Source: Anaerohalosphaeraceae bacterium
GTDB taxonomy: Bacteria > Planctomycetota > Phycisphaerae > Sedimentisphaerales > Anaerohalosphaeraceae
NCBI GenBank assembly: GCA_037479115.1
Contig: JBBFLK010000005.1
Location: 1 to 64,000, forward strand
Length of the DNA stretch: 64,000 nt
Direction of reading: 5' to 3'
Each line of letters begins with the position of its first letter. Within the stretch, counting starts at the first letter, position 1. Under the pieces are notes generated by a model, which had not been told where the DNA came from, made no database searches, and saw nothing but the letters and a program-made list of their open reading frames with translations. Below, one piece after another: positions 26,389 to 35,929 of the stretch. Both the position numbers and the translations under genes were made by a program.

Positions 26389-27864
26389 ATGATTTATGCG
26401 TTGATTGTCATCCCTGCCGCAGCGGCGATTTTGTCGCTGATGATTCAAAACGACAGGATACGACGCGGCCTTTTAGTCGGGGCCGCCGCCGCCCATACGC
26501 TGCTGGTGCTGGCGGCCTGGCATACGGGGGCCGCCCCTCGGATCAACGGATGGCTCGTGCTGGACCAGCCCGCTCTTTTGTTCCTGACCATTACGAGCAT
26601 TCTGTTCTCCGCCTGTTCAGTCTATGCCGCCGGCTACCTGGCCGGAGAATCCGGCCGAACCATACGGGATTTCGAAGAGGGGCTGTTTTTCCGCAACGCT
26701 CCGGAGGCCGTCTTTTGTGCCTGTCTTCTTGCATTCCTGGCCACCATGACGCTCACAGCGCTCAGCCAGCACCTGGCTTTGCTGTGGGTAGCCATGGAAG
26801 CCACCACGCTGGCCAGCGCCCCGCTGATTTATTTCCATCGGCACCACCGGTCGCTGGAGGCCGCCTGGAAATATCTTTTGATTTGTTCCGTCGGCATCGC
26901 TTTGGCCCTGCTGGGAACCTTCTTTATCGGCATCGCCGTTTCCCATACCTCCGTGGAAGACAAATCGCTCGTCCTGAGCAATCTGATTCAGCAGGGAAAC
27001 CGGCTGAACCTGACCTGGCTGAAAGCCGCGATGCTGCTGACCCTGGTGGGGTACGGAACGAAAATGGGCCTGGCTCCTCTGCATACCTGGCTGCCGGACG
27101 CTCACAGCGAATCGCCCTCGGTGATTTCCGCCCTGCTTTCCGGGGCTTTGCTCAATTGTGCTTTTTTGGGGATTTTGCGGATTGTACAAGTCTGCCGGGC
27201 GGCTGGGTTAGAAGATTTTTATCAGCCCCTGCTGATTTTGTTCGGCCTGCTTTCGATGGGCTGGGCCGCCGTGTTTATCCTTGGGCAGGCGGATTTCAAA
27301 CGAATGCTGGCCTATTCGAGTGTCGAACATGTCGGGATTCTGGCATTGGGCATCGGAATCGGAGCCGGAGCCGTCTTTGGTTCGATGCTTCACGCCGTCA
27401 ACCACTCGCTCACCAAAGCCATGCTGTTTCTGGCCGCCGGCAACATCCTCGGCGCCTTCAAAACCAAAACCATTTCGCAGGTCAGCGGGGTTCTGGAGCG
27501 GCTGCCTTTGACGGGAATCCTCTGGCTTGCCGGCTTTCTGGCAATTACCGGCATGCCTCCCTTCGGCCTTTTCCTGAGCGAGTTTGCCATCGTCAAAGCC
27601 ATGATTGAACAGGGCCGGTTCGGTGCCGCAGCGGCCTTTCTGGGGGTGCTGACTCTGATTTTTGCCGGCATGGCTTCGGCATTTCTGAAAATGGCTCAGG
27701 GACCTGCTCCTCAGGGGAAGGCGGAAACGCCTCATCCGGAGTCGTTTACGCATGTGCTGCCGCCGCTGGCCTTAGGCGTTTTGACGCTGCTGCTTGGAGT
27801 GTATGTGCCCCCTGTCGTAAGCCGACTGCTCCATGAGGCGGCCGCTGCTTTTGGAGGATTTTGA
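26389..27864 (+). CDS. hyfF: HyfF-like antiporter subunit
   Basis: A 491-aa antiporter-type membrane protein (NuoM/N, HyfF group). Conserved segments: KMGLAPLHTWLPDAHSESPSVISALLSG, FKRMLAYSSVEHVGILALG, MLHAVNHSLTKAMLFLAAGNI and GMPPFGLFLSEFAI. The lysine in TKMGLAPLH and the histidine in NHSLTKA are those used in proton paths. With the HyfB-like protein it gives two pump modules. The start lies 4 nt after the hyfE-like stop, and its own stop overlaps the frame of the next gene. Confidence 0.93.
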   Translation: MIYALIVIPAAAAILSLMIQNDRIRRGLLVGAAAAHTLLVLAAWHTGAAPRINGWLVLDQPALLFLTITSILFSACSVYAAGYLAGESGRTIRDFEEGLFFRNAPEAVFCACLLAFLATMTLTALSQHLALLWVAMEATTLASAPLIYFHRHHRSLEAAWKYLLICSVGIALALLGTFFIGIAVSHTSVEDKSLVLSNLIQQGNRLNLTWLKAAMLLTLVGYGTKMGLAPLHTWLPDAHSESPSVISALLSGALLNCAFLGILRIVQVCRAAGLEDFYQPLLILFGLLSMGWAAVFILGQADFKRMLAYSSVEHVGILALGIGIGAGAVFGSMLHAVNHSLTKAMLFLAAGNILGAFKTKTISQVSGVLERLPLTGILWLAGFLAITGMPPFGLFLSEFAIVKAMIEQGRFGAAAAFLGVLTLIFAGMASAFLKMAQGPAPQGKAETPHPESFTHVLPPLALGVLTLLLGVYVPPVVSRLLHEAAAAFGGF

Positions 27865-27866
27865 GC

Positions 27867-29381
27867 ATGGCTGCGCTGACTTATCCATGGTTTCACAATA
27901 ATCAGCCGCTGGAAGCCGCACAGATACCGGTAGTCTCTCTGGAGGAATTCACCAACGCCGTGCGAAACGCCGCGGCGGCCGGAATGCGGATTGCTTCTTT
28001 TTTTGCCGCCGCTTCCGGGCCTCATTTGGTTTGCCTGTACGCCGTGATAGCCGACGAAAACATCGGACGATTGTCCGTTCTGTCCGCTGCAGCACAGGAC
28101 AGCTATCCGTCGCTGACCCCGGACTGCCCGCAGGTGCACCTCTTTGAACGGGAAATCGCCGAACAATGGGGCATCCTTCCTCAAGGGCATCCATGGCTCA
28201 AACCCGTCCGTTTCCATCCCTGCTGCCGAAGCGGAAAGGAGATATGGAAACAGCAGAACATCCTGCCTTCGGTTATGAACTTTTACCGGCTCGAAGGAGA
28301 ACAGATTCACGAGGTGGCCGTCGGTCCGGTTCACGCCGGAATCATTGAGCCGGGGCATTTTCGGTTTCAATGCCTGGGGGAACAGGTTTTCCATCTGGAG
28401 ATATCGCTGGGGTATCAGCACCGCGGCATCGAACGCCGTCTTATCGGCGGCCCGACTCCCCGCACCTATGCCCTGATTCAGACGGCCGCCGGGGATACCA
28501 CCATCGGCCATACCACGGCGTACTGTCAGCTGCTTGAATCGACGGCGGATATCCAGGCGCCTCCGCGTGCCCAGGCCATCCGCGGGATTGCTCTGGAACT
28601 GGAACGGCTGGCCAATCACACCGGCGACCTCGGGGCGCTGGCCAATGATGTCGGCTATCTGCCGACCGCCTCGTTCTGCGGACGCATCCGCGGCGATTTT
28701 CTGAATCTGACCGCTCTGCTGTGCGGCAATCGATTTGGCCGAAATCTCGTCTGTCCGGGCGGTGTGCAGTTTGATTTAACCGCCGAGAAGGCAGACCAGA
28801 TGCGCCGCCGTCTTCACGAATTGAAAAAAGACCTCACGGTCGCCGTGGAACTGCTGTGGAACACCCCATCGGTTCTGGCCCGATTTGAAGAAACAGGCAA
28901 AATCGATGAACAAACCTGCCGGCAGCTGGGGCTGGTCGGCGTGGCGGCAAGGGCCTGCGGCCTTGAAACGGATGTGCGGTTCCGCTTCCCCGCCGGCGTT
29001 TATCAATTTGCCCAGGTCCCCGTATCCACCTGGCATACCGGTGATGTCTTCGCCCGGGCCTATGTTCGCTGGCTTGAGATTCAGCGGTCGCTGGCCTTTC
29101 TGCTGGAACTGCTGGACAATTGTCCCGGCGGTCCCATTCGGGCCGATTGGGACGGCCCCGCCGCCAACCGCTTCTGTGTGAGTCTGACGGAAGGGTGGCG
29201 GGGAGAAATTTGCCATGCCGCCGCGACAGACGCCCAGGGACGCCTGGCCTTTTACAAAATCACAGACCCGTCTTTCCATAACTGGACGGGGCTGGCGATG
29301 GCCCTTCGCGGCCAGCAGATTTCCGATTTTCCGCTGTGCAACAAAAGTTTCAACCTGTCCTACTGCGGACATGACTTATAA
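27867..29381 (+). CDS. Ehr complex large subunit (NuoC-NuoD-like, no Ni-Fe ligands)
   Basis: A 504-aa cytoplasmic subunit. The ATG at 27867 follows GGAGG by 9 nt; a TTG at 27861 is an alternative. Residues about 20-125 are NuoC-like (VHLFEREIAEQWGI). The rest is the NuoD/HyfG-like large-subunit fold (GYQHRGIERRL, ALELERLANHTGDL, GGVQFDL, TGDVFARAYVRWLEI). In true group 4 hydrogenases, four cysteines bind Ni-Fe, in a CxxC after the HRGIE segment and a DPCxxC at the C-terminus. Here the first site reads TAAGDTTIGH (205-215) and the tail reads FNLSYCGHDL, so both are lost. This is the hallmark of Ehr complexes described in Geobacter and other bacteria; the substrate is unknown. Confidence 0.92.
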   Translation: MAALTYPWFHNNQPLEAAQIPVVSLEEFTNAVRNAAAAGMRIASFFAAASGPHLVCLYAVIADENIGRLSVLSAAAQDSYPSLTPDCPQVHLFEREIAEQWGILPQGHPWLKPVRFHPCCRSGKEIWKQQNILPSVMNFYRLEGEQIHEVAVGPVHAGIIEPGHFRFQCLGEQVFHLEISLGYQHRGIERRLIGGPTPRTYALIQTAAGDTTIGHTTAYCQLLESTADIQAPPRAQAIRGIALELERLANHTGDLGALANDVGYLPTASFCGRIRGDFLNLTALLCGNRFGRNLVCPGGVQFDLTAEKADQMRRRLHELKKDLTVAVELLWNTPSVLARFEETGKIDEQTCRQLGLVGVAARACGLETDVRFRFPAGVYQFAQVPVSTWHTGDVFARAYVRWLEIQRSLAFLLELLDNCPGGPIRADWDGPAANRFCVSLTEGWRGEICHAAATDAQGRLAFYKITDPSFHNWTGLAMALRGQQISDFPLCNKSFNLSYCGHDL

Positions 29382-29393
29382 GAGGATAAACGG

Positions 29394-30149
29394 ATGATTC
29401 GTGCACTTCTGGCCCGCATTCAGCAGAAACACCGAACCGTCGGGTTCCCGAAAACCGAACCGACCCTGCCGCCGGATTTTCTCGGTCGTCCGGAGCTTTT
29501 CCCTCAGCGATGTTCCGCCGACTGCCGGCGCTGTATTGAGGTCTGCCCCACCAGTGCCGTTCAGAAAAAGGACGCTGTAACGCTGGACATGGGCCGATGC
29601 CTCTTCTGCGGACAATGTGCCCGGGAATGTCCTTCCGGAGCAATACGGTTCTCGCGGGATTATCGGCTGGCGGCTTCGGCGAAAGCTGACCTGCTTTTAA
29701 AGGGAGAAGAATACAAACGAGCCGCAACATTGGGAAAAGAGCTGAAACGGCTCTTCGGCCGCTCCCTGAAACTCCGGCAGGTTTCCGCAGGCGGCTGCAA
29801 CGCCTGCGAGGCCGACACAAACGTGCTGACAACCGTCGTTTTCGACTTGAGCCGCTTCGGCATTCAGTTTGTGGCCTCGCCGCGGCATGCAGACGGCCTG
29901 CTGATAACAGGCCCGGTGCCCGAAAATATGAAGCTGGCCCTCGAGAAAACCTACCAGGCCGTCCCAGCTCCAAAACTTGTGATTGCCGTCGGCTCCTGCG
30001 CGATTTCCGGCGGTCCCTTTGCCGGACATCCCGAAGTGCATAACGGTGCTGACGGGATTGTCCCCGTGGATTTGTATATCCCCGGCTGCCCCCCTCATCC
30101 GATTACGATTCTGGACGGTCTGCTTCGGCTGCTGGGCCGGATTGATTAA
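29394..30149 (+). CDS. Ehr electron-transfer subunit: ferredoxin-NuoB fusion
   Basis: A 251-aa iron-sulfur protein combining HyfH and HyfI functions. The N-terminal ferredoxin domain has two 4Fe-4S motifs: C40-x3-C44-x2-C47-x3-C51 and C69-x2-C72-x2-C75-x3-C79. The NuoB/small-subunit domain keeps all ligands of the proximal cluster: C135 and C138 (GGCNACEAD), C202 (GSCAISGG) and C232 (PGCPPHP). So the electron path is intact although the large subunit has no Ni-Fe site. It ends the operon. Its TAA stop is interleaved with the stop of the convergent GH2 gene (TTAA at 30146-30149). Confidence 0.93.
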   Translation: MIRALLARIQQKHRTVGFPKTEPTLPPDFLGRPELFPQRCSADCRRCIEVCPTSAVQKKDAVTLDMGRCLFCGQCARECPSGAIRFSRDYRLAASAKADLLLKGEEYKRAATLGKELKRLFGRSLKLRQVSAGGCNACEADTNVLTTVVFDLSRFGIQFVASPRHADGLLITGPVPENMKLALEKTYQAVPAPKLVIAVGSCAISGGPFAGHPEVHNGADGIVPVDLYIPGCPPHPITILDGLLRLLGRID

Positions 30150-32671
30150 TCCGCTCGGCTGGTAAAGGAAGCACTGCCGGACGTCAGACCGGAGGCGGAA
30201 GCCGTCACGATAATCAGGCCCGGCGTTTCGAGAACCCGAATCAGACCGGTCGCAATCCCCGCCTCTGCTCTGACTGAAGCCGGGGAAACCAATTCCGCCG
30301 GACCCGAGACAGACAGCGTAACTGTGGTATTCGACGCCGTCGGAACCAGTGTACCATTGGCATCCAGAATGGAAACATAGACAAATACCAGCTCCGAACC
30401 ATTGGCCGGCACATCTGTCGTATCAAAGGCCGGCGACAAAGACCGGGCCGTGCCGGGGGTTCGGACCTGATGCTGGGCGACTACCTGTCCATCGATGAGC
30501 CCCTCGGCTCGCAGGACGCCCGAAGTCCACGTCAGTCCGCTGAACGTAAACGGCGGATGCGGCAGATTCGTCCCCGTGTCCGGAGAACGTTCCTCAATCA
30601 GCACATCATTCAAATACAGCCGCACCCGCTGACAATTGCTGTACACTGTCACCGTCGTCGGCGAAGCAGACCGCCAGTAATTGGCGATAAAGACCATCGG
30701 CCCGCCCTCAACCCCCTCGATTTGCACATCCGGGTCCCGCTGGCTCTTCCAGAAATAATATGAAAATTTCGGCAGCCGATAGATATCCAGTACGCCGGAC
30801 GGATACGGACCGTAATCGATGCCCGCCCACAGTCCGTCGCCGCACAGATAGATCATCCCGAGATTCTGTCCGTAGCTGTCCATATGATTAGCGACCTGCG
30901 CCAGCATCGCGGTTTCGCCGTAGGCATATTTGTCGCCTACAGAACCTCTTCGCACATCGCTGGCACAGCCGTCGCCGCCGTATTCCCAGTGGCCGTATTC
31001 GCTGATGACCAAGGGTTTGGAACCGCTGTAGGTCCGTGCACCAGCCGTTGGAGTGGCAATAAAAATGTCGTAAATCCAGTCATACAGCCAGCCGCTGATA
31101 TACGCTCCCGGATACTCCGCCCGTCCGATATTGACAGCCGTCGAAGCAAACGTCGTATTAAAGTTCGTTTCGTTCAGCGACAGCTCCCAGGCAATCACCG
31201 AAGGCCGATTGCGGTCCCGTCGAATCATATCCCGCATCATCTGATAGGAATGATTGCGGAACGTCGTGCCCCCGATGTACTGGAAGCCCGGAACGGCATT
31301 CATCACCAGAATCCCCAGTTCATCGCAGGCGTCCATAAACGCCGGGTCCTGCGGATAATGCGCCGTGCGGACATAGTCAAACCCTGCTTCCTTAAGCTTG
31401 AGGGCATCCCGCCGCTGTCCGACATTGCCCATCGCATAGCCGACAAACGGATAATCCTGCAGCCGGTTGGCCCCCCGGAACTTGAACGGCTGGCCGTTAA
31501 TTCGAAATCCGTCGGCCTTGCTGAAGGAAATGCTGCGGATGCCGATTCGCGTCTTCTGCCAGTCCGCCGGTCGCTCTCCGTCGAACACTTCCGTATAAAG
31601 CGTATAGAGATACGGATTGTGCGGATGCCACAAATTCGGCTGCTGGACGGTCATTGTCTGTGTAAAGGTAAAGGCGGCACCGGCGGCAATGGTTTGAGAA
31701 GAAAAGGCCTGGGCAACAATCCGCTGCTGCCTGTCTGCAAGATACGTTCGAACCGTGCAGCTGCGGGCGGTTCCGTAGTCATTTTTCACCTGGGTTTTGA
31801 CCTGCACCTGTGCCGAGGAGCTGCTCACCGACGGATACGTCACAAAAATCCCGCCGCCGGCGGGCGTATTGGCGTACACGGCATCCGTCACGTAAAGCTT
31901 GTCCATAGAATGCAGCCACACATCCCGATACAGCCCGCCCCAGTTAAACCAGTCGGCATTGCCGATCGGCACATCCGGATTGTCCGTATTGTCCACTTTG
32001 ACGGCGATGACATTCTCCCCGCCGTAAATCAGATACCCGCTCAGGTCATACAGAAACGGCAGATACCCTCCGTAATGCGTGGCCAGTTTTGTGCCGTTAA
32101 TCCAGACGTCTGTAACGGTATTGGCCCCTTCAAATTCAAGAAAGACCTTGCCGTCCGCCGCCGCAGAGTCTATCCAAAACCGCTTTCGATACCAGCTGAC
32201 CCCCTCATAACTGTAGTTCGGCCAGGTCGGACGCAGCGGGTCCGGACCCGTCTGGCCGCTGATGGGCGGATTGTGCGGCAGACGCACGGATACCCAGCCG
32301 CTGTCATCATAGGAGGGGGCAGAAGCCGCATCGCCCGTGACGGCTCCCTTGTAAAACTTCCAGCCGAGATTGAAGGACACTTTCTGCCGTCGGGTTGAGA
32401 TGGGAACATAGTAAACATCGGCCGGGTCATCCAGCCATTGAAAGGCAAAGACCGCCAAATCCCCCATCCCCACCTGACCATCGCGGTCTAAATCAAACCG
32501 GGCGTCAAACTCCGCCTGTCCGCTTGCCGTCTGCCAGACACAGGCCATCCGGCCGAGGTCGGCAATGCTGATTCTCCCATCTCCGTCAAAATCCGCCGTC
32601 AGCGGCCCGGCACAAACTTCACTCAGCAGCCAAGCGGCCAGCAGAATCATCCACCCTGTCTGTCTTTTCAT
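30146..32671 (-). CDS. Glycoside hydrolase family 2 with N-terminal dockerin-like pair
   Basis: An 841-aa exported enzyme. I place the start at ATG 32671, where the signal peptide begins (MKRQTGWMILLAAWLLSEVC). The open frame continues upstream over a short AT-rich repeat (SDFGFRISNF) that is unlikely to be translated. Unlike the other enzymes here, its dockerin-like halves are at the N-terminus and form a full pair (DFDGDGRISIADLGRM and DLDRDGQVGMGDLAVFAFQWL), close to a canonical calcium-binding dockerin. GH2 jelly roll, Ig-like domain and TIM barrel follow, with acid/base Glu501 (WELSLNETNF) and nucleophile Glu558 (LVISEYGHWEYGG). The C-terminus has Ig-like/Big domains. It is the last gene of module 2. 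Confidence 0.88.
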   Translation of the reverse strand: MKRQTGWMILLAAWLLSEVCAGPLTADFDGDGRISIADLGRMACVWQTASGQAEFDARFDLDRDGQVGMGDLAVFAFQWLDDPADVYYVPISTRRQKVSFNLGWKFYKGAVTGDAASAPSYDDSGWVSVRLPHNPPISGQTGPDPLRPTWPNYSYEGVSWYRKRFWIDSAAADGKVFLEFEGANTVTDVWINGTKLATHYGGYLPFLYDLSGYLIYGGENVIAVKVDNTDNPDVPIGNADWFNWGGLYRDVWLHSMDKLYVTDAVYANTPAGGGIFVTYPSVSSSSAQVQVKTQVKNDYGTARSCTVRTYLADRQQRIVAQAFSSQTIAAGAAFTFTQTMTVQQPNLWHPHNPYLYTLYTEVFDGERPADWQKTRIGIRSISFSKADGFRINGQPFKFRGANRLQDYPFVGYAMGNVGQRRDALKLKEAGFDYVRTAHYPQDPAFMDACDELGILVMNAVPGFQYIGGTTFRNHSYQMMRDMIRRDRNRPSVIAWELSLNETNFNTTFASTAVNIGRAEYPGAYISGWLYDWIYDIFIATPTAGARTYSGSKPLVISEYGHWEYGGDGCASDVRRGSVGDKYAYGETAMLAQVANHMDSYGQNLGMIYLCGDGLWAGIDYGPYPSGVLDIYRLPKFSYYFWKSQRDPDVQIEGVEGGPMVFIANYWRSASPTTVTVYSNCQRVRLYLNDVLIEERSPDTGTNLPHPPFTFSGLTWTSGVLRAEGLIDGQVVAQHQVRTPGTARSLSPAFDTTDVPANGSELVFVYVSILDANGTLVPTASNTTVTLSVSGPAELVSPASVRAEAGIATGLIRVLETPGLIIVTASASGLTSGSASFTSRAD

Positions 32672-32689
32672 CGGCACACCCCCAAATGA

Positions 32690-32722
32690 AAAATTCGAAA
32701 TTCTAAATCCGAAATCCGAAAC
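32690..32722. repeat. Short A-rich tandem repeat upstream of the GH2 gene
   Basis: Units of AAATCCG and AAATTCG alternate (AAATTCGAAATTCTAAATCC, then GAAATCCGAAAC). In the open frame this translates as SDFGFRISNF, a pattern often seen as a spurious N-terminus in genomes with this AT-rich repeat. It lies in the 67-bp spacer between the GH5-like and GH2 genes. Confidence 0.5.
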
Positions 32723-32738
32723 TAAAAACAACAAAGAA

Positions 32739-35700
32739 TTATTGTTCCTTTCGGGAAGAATGGACAAGAAAAATCCGTTCAATTTCGAGGGCATGCGGCT
32801 CGTTAGCGGCCTCCGGAAACAGCCGGGCCCCGAAGGAGACCTGCACGGCCTCCAGCCGGCTCCAGTCGACCGGCCCGCCGCCGCTTCGGTCCGGCTGGTC
32901 CCAATAATCCAGCCCTACCGTCGGATAAGGACGCGGCAGCCAGCTGGCCGTCGTCGGCTCCAGCCGGCTCAAGGGGATTTCGTGCTCTTTCCAGTCTCCG
33001 GTCAGCGGAATCCGCACCCCCCGCACCCAGCCGTCCCGCCCGATGAAAAGCAGTTCCATCTGCCGCGTCCTGGGCTGGGCCGCCCGGGCCCGCACACGAA
33101 TGGCATCCAGCCGCCTTAAATCTTCCCGTCGAGGTTCTATTCTCTCATCCAACATCAGACGAAACGACACATCCTGCGGCGCCGGACGAAACGTCGGCAC
33201 ATCGACCCGCAGCGCTGCGTCCTCCGCCGTCATCCCGCGAGTCAAGCGCCGTGCAAAAGAAACCCGATGCTCTGAATTGGGGAAAATCAGTCGCTCGCCG
33301 TCCGCCGACGCCTCAAACAGGACAAACTCTGAATCCGCCGCAACCACCGGCACGCGCCAAAGAAGCGGCGAAGGCCGTACGGCAATCTCCTCCATTTCAA
33401 ATCCGTGAGCCTGCCCTTCGGACTTCGGAAACAGCCACGCCCCGAAAGTCAGACGAACCGTTTTCAGATTTGCAATACAGACATCTTTCAGCAGAATCTC
33501 TGTGCGCCCTTTTCGTGCGTCCAGCCGCAGCAGATGCTTGTCCTGCATCCCGTAGCGGTCAATCAGCATAAGCTCCAGCCTGTCAGTCTGTTCGTTAAGC
33601 GGCCGTCCCTGGAAAATCAAAACGGCATCTTCATAGGTTTCCTTCTCAAAAACGTCGGGACCTGCAGACGGGGACGGACTGTTCAGGGCCAGGTCGATGC
33701 TGACGGCTCCGTTGGAATCAAATCCGGCCGTCTGCACACGAAGCCGGCGCCGTCCGCCTTCGTCCGCCAGCGAAACAGATGCCTGACGGGCGGACCACTG
33801 CTTCAGGTCAGGCGTCTGGGAAAACGCCGCCGCATCAAACAGCACCAGCGGGGCCGCTTCGGTTATTGAAGAACTTGGCGGCCCGACGATTCGCGCCGGA
33901 AAGGTGAGCATCTGTCCGCCCTGAATCACACTTACGGCATATTCGATGGTTTGACCGGCTCGGCCCTCTATGGGGACCTCATACTCAAACAAGGAAACCG
34001 GCTTCATCGGAATCTTTTCAAACTCCGCCCCCGCCTGTTTTCGCACCCAGAAGACAACCTCCTGCGGCTGTTCGCCCCATACGCCTTTGACTCGAACCGC
34101 AAACGGTCTTCCCTCCGCAATCTGTCGAGGCGGAATATGACGAACAACAATCGGATTTTTCTGTCGGGCCGGCACAATATACTCGCGGCTCAAGACAGCC
34201 GCCGCTGAAACGGAAGGGTCTCTTTTGAGACGATACACCCCCGGCTGGATTTCCAGAGTTCCCTGGGCAGCCCTGCCGGCGAGAGAATTGCCTTCATTGA
34301 TTCCCTCATACGCAAAAGAGGTCCCCAAATCCGGCACGGCAATTGTCATCCGCCTTGTCCCCCAAGTCAGATAGGCCGCCTGACGGCCCCGGCTGGGCCG
34401 GCCGAAGGGGTCGCGAATCCACACAACATCCGGATAAACCTCCAGCCGCCAGAATCCTTCGGCCTGCTTTTCCAGAAAATACGCCCCGGTTCCTTCATAC
34501 TCGAGCACCGGTGAGCGGCCGCAGCCGATTAACCGCTCCAGCTGTTCCGGTTTTGGAGGCACCGTCTTTGTCGTATTGGAATAGAAGAACTCCCGCTCCG
34601 TAACCAGCTCGCTCAAATCCTCCTCAAAACTGACCCGCACCGGTCCGAACCGGTCGGCTTCCGAAGCGGCAAACCCCCTCGGCAGACGGCGGAAGGCCTC
34701 AGCCGCAATCAGCAGACTGACCGCTTTGCCGGGCGTATAGACCAGATTCAGACAATGCGTCTGGTACTCCAGATTTCTCGAGGCCAGCGGCAGCGGGTCA
34801 TACGAAAACATCGCGGCAAACTGGACCCCGCCGCTGCGGAACGTGCGGGCCATCGCCGGATACAGATACGAGCCCGCCACATCCGCCGTATCAAATTCGT
34901 AAACGACTTTGGGTTTGTTCTTTAAGGCCGGGTCAAACAAAAGCCGATACGATTCCACCCGCGGCAGAAAATTGCTCGTGAGGGTAAAGCCGCTGACCAG
35001 ACCCGTCGGATACCAGCCGAACGTCGCTCCGTCGGCCCGGGAATCCCGCACAGCCGGCGCAATCGCCATATCCTGACTGACGTTGAAAACGATCGGCTTC
35101 GTCCACCCTGCATCCCGAATCGCCTGAACCAGGGCATTAATGTACTCCACGGGCTTCTGTCCCGGGTGATGATGCGGCTCATTGACCGGTTCGAGCATCA
35201 CAATCGCCGGTTCATCTTTATAGGCACGGCCCGTATAGCGATTGACATGCTGAACAATCTGTGAAAGATACCGCTGCTGGACGGCAATCGCCTCCGGATT
35301 GATGCCCAGTTCGCGCTTGGGGAAAAACCGCGGGAACCCCTGGCAGGTGTTCATTTCCTCCGGCTCCGGCCAGACCGGACTGTACAGAGTAATCGGCGTC
35401 AGAAGGATAGATATCCCCCTTTTCTCGGCCTGGGCAATCACATAATCCAGCAAATCCAGATGCTCATTGTCAACAAGATTGCCCTGCCGGTCGCTGTTTT
35501 CCCAATCCCCCCAAAAACTGAGCCGAAGCCCGTCCAGCCCCAGCCGAGCCAGATGGGCCATATCCGCCTCCACCGTCTTTTTGCGGTCCGCTCCGACATA
35601 GCCGGCGGCCCGGAAACTGTACCCAGACGGCAGACAATAATTCACCCCAAACAGGGCGGTCTCCTGCTGCGTATCCTGCCAGCGCAGCACGCCTTCCGCA

Positions 35701-35816
35701 TCGATAGAAAGAGCCCCTTGGGTTTCACCCCGTCCCGCTCCTTCGGCATCCAGGACACAGATCGCCGCCATCCAAAGCAGTGCCGTGATTGTTTGAAATG
35801 CTTTCTTCATCCGCAT
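32739..35816 (-). CDS. Secreted clan GH-A (GH5-like) glycosidase with C-terminal beta domains
   Basis: A 1025-aa exported protein with a signal peptide at the N-terminus (MRMKKAFQTITALLWMAAIC). A TIM barrel spans about residues 50-400: FGVNYCLPSGYSF, DGLRLSFWGDWEN, an acid/base candidate Glu213 in MLEPVNEPHHH, and a nucleophile candidate Glu307 in PKVVYEFDTADV. This pattern is that of clan GH-A, closest by motif to GH5. The remaining 600 residues hold beta-sandwich regions, including at least two jelly-roll repeats near 700-1000, without a dockerin motif. Family and substrate are not certain. It lies just after a strong terminator, so it probably has its own promoter, and 67 nt before the GH2 start. 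Confidence 0.72.
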   Translation of the reverse strand: MRMKKAFQTITALLWMAAICVLDAEGAGRGETQGALSIDAEGVLRWQDTQQETALFGVNYCLPSGYSFRAAGYVGADRKKTVEADMAHLARLGLDGLRLSFWGDWENSDRQGNLVDNEHLDLLDYVIAQAEKRGISILLTPITLYSPVWPEPEEMNTCQGFPRFFPKRELGINPEAIAVQQRYLSQIVQHVNRYTGRAYKDEPAIVMLEPVNEPHHHPGQKPVEYINALVQAIRDAGWTKPIVFNVSQDMAIAPAVRDSRADGATFGWYPTGLVSGFTLTSNFLPRVESYRLLFDPALKNKPKVVYEFDTADVAGSYLYPAMARTFRSGGVQFAAMFSYDPLPLASRNLEYQTHCLNLVYTPGKAVSLLIAAEAFRRLPRGFAASEADRFGPVRVSFEEDLSELVTEREFFYSNTTKTVPPKPEQLERLIGCGRSPVLEYEGTGAYFLEKQAEGFWRLEVYPDVVWIRDPFGRPSRGRQAAYLTWGTRRMTIAVPDLGTSFAYEGINEGNSLAGRAAQGTLEIQPGVYRLKRDPSVSAAAVLSREYIVPARQKNPIVVRHIPPRQIAEGRPFAVRVKGVWGEQPQEVVFWVRKQAGAEFEKIPMKPVSLFEYEVPIEGRAGQTIEYAVSVIQGGQMLTFPARIVGPPSSSITEAAPLVLFDAAAFSQTPDLKQWSARQASVSLADEGGRRRLRVQTAGFDSNGAVSIDLALNSPSPSAGPDVFEKETYEDAVLIFQGRPLNEQTDRLELMLIDRYGMQDKHLLRLDARKGRTEILLKDVCIANLKTVRLTFGAWLFPKSEGQAHGFEMEEIAVRPSPLLWRVPVVAADSEFVLFEASADGERLIFPNSEHRVSFARRLTRGMTAEDAALRVDVPTFRPAPQDVSFRLMLDERIEPRREDLRRLDAIRVRARAAQPRTRQMELLFIGRDGWVRGVRIPLTGDWKEHEIPLSRLEPTTASWLPRPYPTVGLDYWDQPDRSGGGPVDWSRLEAVQVSFGARLFPEAANEPHALEIERIFLVHSSRKEQ

Positions 35817-35850
35817 CGATTGTACCGTTTTCGCCTGAGCTGTTCATCCG

Positions 35851-35884
35851 AAAAAAAGTCCCTGTCTGCTTGTTAGACAGGGAC
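35851..35884 (-). terminator. Rho-independent terminator after the second pseudopilin gene
   Basis: GTCCCTGTCT and AGACAGGGAC form a perfect 10-bp stem with a 7-base loop, followed on the minus strand by seven T. This is the clearest intrinsic terminator on the minus strand. It splits module 2 between the pseudopilin gene and the GH5-like gene. Confidence 0.9.
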
Positions 35885-35929
35885 ACTGTTTTTCAAAAGA
35901 AGACCGCCCCCATCTCGGAAAAACTGCGA

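Noticed and set aside
22839-30149. Calling the operon a formate hydrogenlyase or hydrogenase 4
   Set aside because: No Ni-Fe ligand cysteines in the large subunit and no formate dehydrogenase or hydrogenase maturation genes nearby; Ehr fits better.
30146-32794. GH2 start at 32794
   Set aside because: The extension reads through an AT-rich repeat and overlaps the GH5-like gene; the signal peptide begins at 32671.
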